A stretch of DNA of 6,806 bases. It comes from Verrucomicrobiota bacterium. Its GTDB lineage: Bacteria > Verrucomicrobiota > Verrucomicrobiia > Chthoniobacterales > UBA10450. Under the pieces are notes generated by a model that searched no databases, was not told the origin of the DNA, and worked only from the letters and a program-made list of their open reading frames with translations. Positions 6,278 through 6,806 of this stretch are shown in pieces (position 1 is the stretch's first letter; each line of letters opens with the position of its first letter). Where the stretch lies: positions 1 to 6,806 of the forward strand of contig QHNU01000043.1 of assembly GCA_003218525.1 (NCBI GenBank), written 5' to 3'. Made by a program: the position numbers and the translations under genes.

Positions 6278-6700
6278 TTATTTGGTTTGCACCATCGGCC
6301 GGGACTGCAAACCGAACCGGCGCAAGACTGTCTCCGCGCTGGCGTCGGCTCGCCTCCAAACGGTCAGGGCGTTTGCGGCCTTCTTCCTACCCTTGGCAGT
6401 AAGTGCCATCTTTCGGACGCGGTGATCGTCGTGAGCAAGTGCGGAGACCCAGCCTTTGTTTTCGATCAAACGCAAATTTCGCGAGAGGGTTGTCCGCTCG
6501 AGACCGAGTTTCGCCGATAACTCGGAGATAGAGAGCGGTCCCGTCTGCGTGAGCGTTGCCAGAATCGTGAATTGAGTCGCGCGAAGCCCGCTGCCTCGGA
6601 AATGCCTCTCGTAGTGCTGTGTCACAGCCCTAGTCGCGCGACGCAGGGCGGAACAGGCACAATTGCGACATTCTTGAAACGAGGTCGAGGGCGAAGACAT
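6278..6700 (-). CDS. MarR-family winged-helix transcriptional regulator
   Basis: This 140-residue protein has the size and layout of MarR. The N-terminal dimerisation helix region (CRNCACSALRRATRAVTQHY, residues 11-30) is followed by GLRATQFTILATLTQTGPLS (38-57). The winged helix comprises ISELSAKLGL, the recognition helix ERTTLSRNLRLIENKGW (68-84) and the wing DDHRVRKMALTAKGRK (91-106). MarR proteins bind palindromic operators as dimers and usually repress their own and a neighbouring gene until a ligand or oxidant releases them. Cys11, Cys14 and Cys16 cluster before the first helix and could sense oxidants or bind metal, but that is speculative. A palindrome ends 2 bp before its ATG, which suggests autorepression. 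The membrane protein at 5488-6210 is the likely target. The start at 6700 fits the family length; a leaderless mRNA is possible because a candidate -10 lies only 5 bp upstream of the ATG. Confidence 0.9.
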   Translation of the reverse strand: MSSPSTSFQECRNCACSALRRATRAVTQHYERHFRGSGLRATQFTILATLTQTGPLSISELSAKLGLERTTLSRNLRLIENKGWVSALAHDDHRVRKMALTAKGRKKAANALTVWRRADASAETVLRRFGLQSRPMVQTK

Positions 6701-6701
6701 A

Positions 6702-6715
6702 TGTGTAGATACACT
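6702..6715. promoter_or_regulatory. Operator-like palindrome adjacent to the marR start codon
   Basis: The core GTGTA-GA-TACAC (6703-6714) is an inverted repeat 2 bp upstream of the marR ATG. It overlaps the candidate -10 at 6706-6711, so a bound dimer would block transcription. The same 12 bp recur at 5460-5471, and a variant lies at 6250-6261. Its placement fits a MarR autoregulatory operator, possibly shared with the divergent frame starting at 6728. Confidence 0.6.
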
Positions 6716-6734
6716 CTTAATGTGAAGATGGCAA
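6706..6734 (-). promoter_or_regulatory. Candidate marR promoter
   Basis: On the minus strand TTGCCA (6734-6729, five of six matches to TTGACA) is 17 bp from TATCTA (6711-6706, three of six matches to TATAAT). The -10 is inside the palindrome and ends 5 bp before the marR ATG, so transcription would begin at or next to the start codon. The -10 is weak, hence low confidence. Confidence 0.35.
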
Positions 6735-6806
6735 CCGCTGAATCAAATTTCCCGATCGTCGCGGTGCTGGCGACAAGCGTCGCCTGCAATGACGACAGCG
6801 AGCTGC
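6728..6806 (+). CDS. Possible N-terminus of an unidentified protein, running off the right edge
   Basis: An open frame starts at ATG 6728 (or GTG 6722) and runs 26 codons to the edge, beginning MATAESNFPIVAVLATSVAC. It is divergent from the marR gene, with only 27 bp between the two start codons, an arrangement common for MarR targets. There is no clear Shine-Dalgarno; GTGAAG abuts the ATG. The fragment is too short to identify and could be a chance frame. Confidence 0.35.
   Translation, partial: MATAESNFPIVAVLATSVACNDDSEL

Noticed and set aside
5459..6715. The 12-bp repeats flanking the MarR cassette read as attachment sites or ends of a mobile element
   Set aside because: There is no transposase or integrase, the repeats are palindromic and adjacent to a regulator start, and a third variant copy lies inside. 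Operators are the simpler explanation.
1..6806. CRISPR array, tRNA or rRNA genes, or insertion sequence
   Set aside because: No regularly spaced repeats, tRNA-like cloverleaf, rRNA signature or transposase reading frame could be seen by eye on either strand.

Overview
The window looks like a chromosomal segment of a soil-type bacterium, most plausibly a verrucomicrobium of the Chthoniobacterales kind, with Acidobacteria the main alternative. This rests on recollection of protein families, not on a search. The partial cyclase at the left edge matches a cyclase / membrane helix / TolB-like architecture I associate with those groups. Coding DNA is moderately GC-rich, and none of the gene starts has a strong Shine-Dalgarno sequence.

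Left (1-994, minus strand): the N-terminal 331 codons of a class III nucleotidyl cyclase fused through one membrane helix to a TolB/FlgO-like domain. The gene continues beyond the left edge. A 258-bp divergent intergenic region follows, holding an 8-bp inverted repeat (1029-1055).

Centre (1253-5134, plus strand): a compact three-gene operon. Gene 1 is a SucC-like ATP-grasp CoA-ligase subunit with an unexplained C-terminal extension of about 95 residues. Gene 2 overlaps it by one base and fuses a SucD-like CoA-ligase subunit to a citrate synthase/citryl-CoA lyase domain. Together they have the domain set of split bacterial ATP-citrate lyase, with the phospho-histidine and the lyase catalytic triad in place. 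Gene 3, 12 bp on, is a small HD-superfamily protein in which the HD histidine is Ala. A hairpin starting at the stop codon of gene 3 probably ends the operon. The likely chemistry is ATP-dependent activation of citrate or a related tricarboxylate to its CoA thioester, followed by retro-Claisen cleavage to a 2-oxoacid and an acyl-CoA. The role of the HD protein is unknown.

Intergenic stretch 5116-5487: the hairpin, a short AT-rich low-complexity tract, and a frameshifted remnant resembling a small antitoxin. I see no intact gene in it.

Right (5459-6715, minus strand): a two-gene cassette of a MarR-family regulator (6278-6700) followed by a seven-helix membrane protein of unknown function (5488-6210). 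A palindrome GTGTAGATACAC sits 2 bp upstream of the marR start codon and again just beyond the end of the membrane-protein gene. A related palindrome lies between the two genes. This suggests autoregulation through a small operator set. A divergent open frame (6728 to the right edge) may be the start of another gene sharing that control region.
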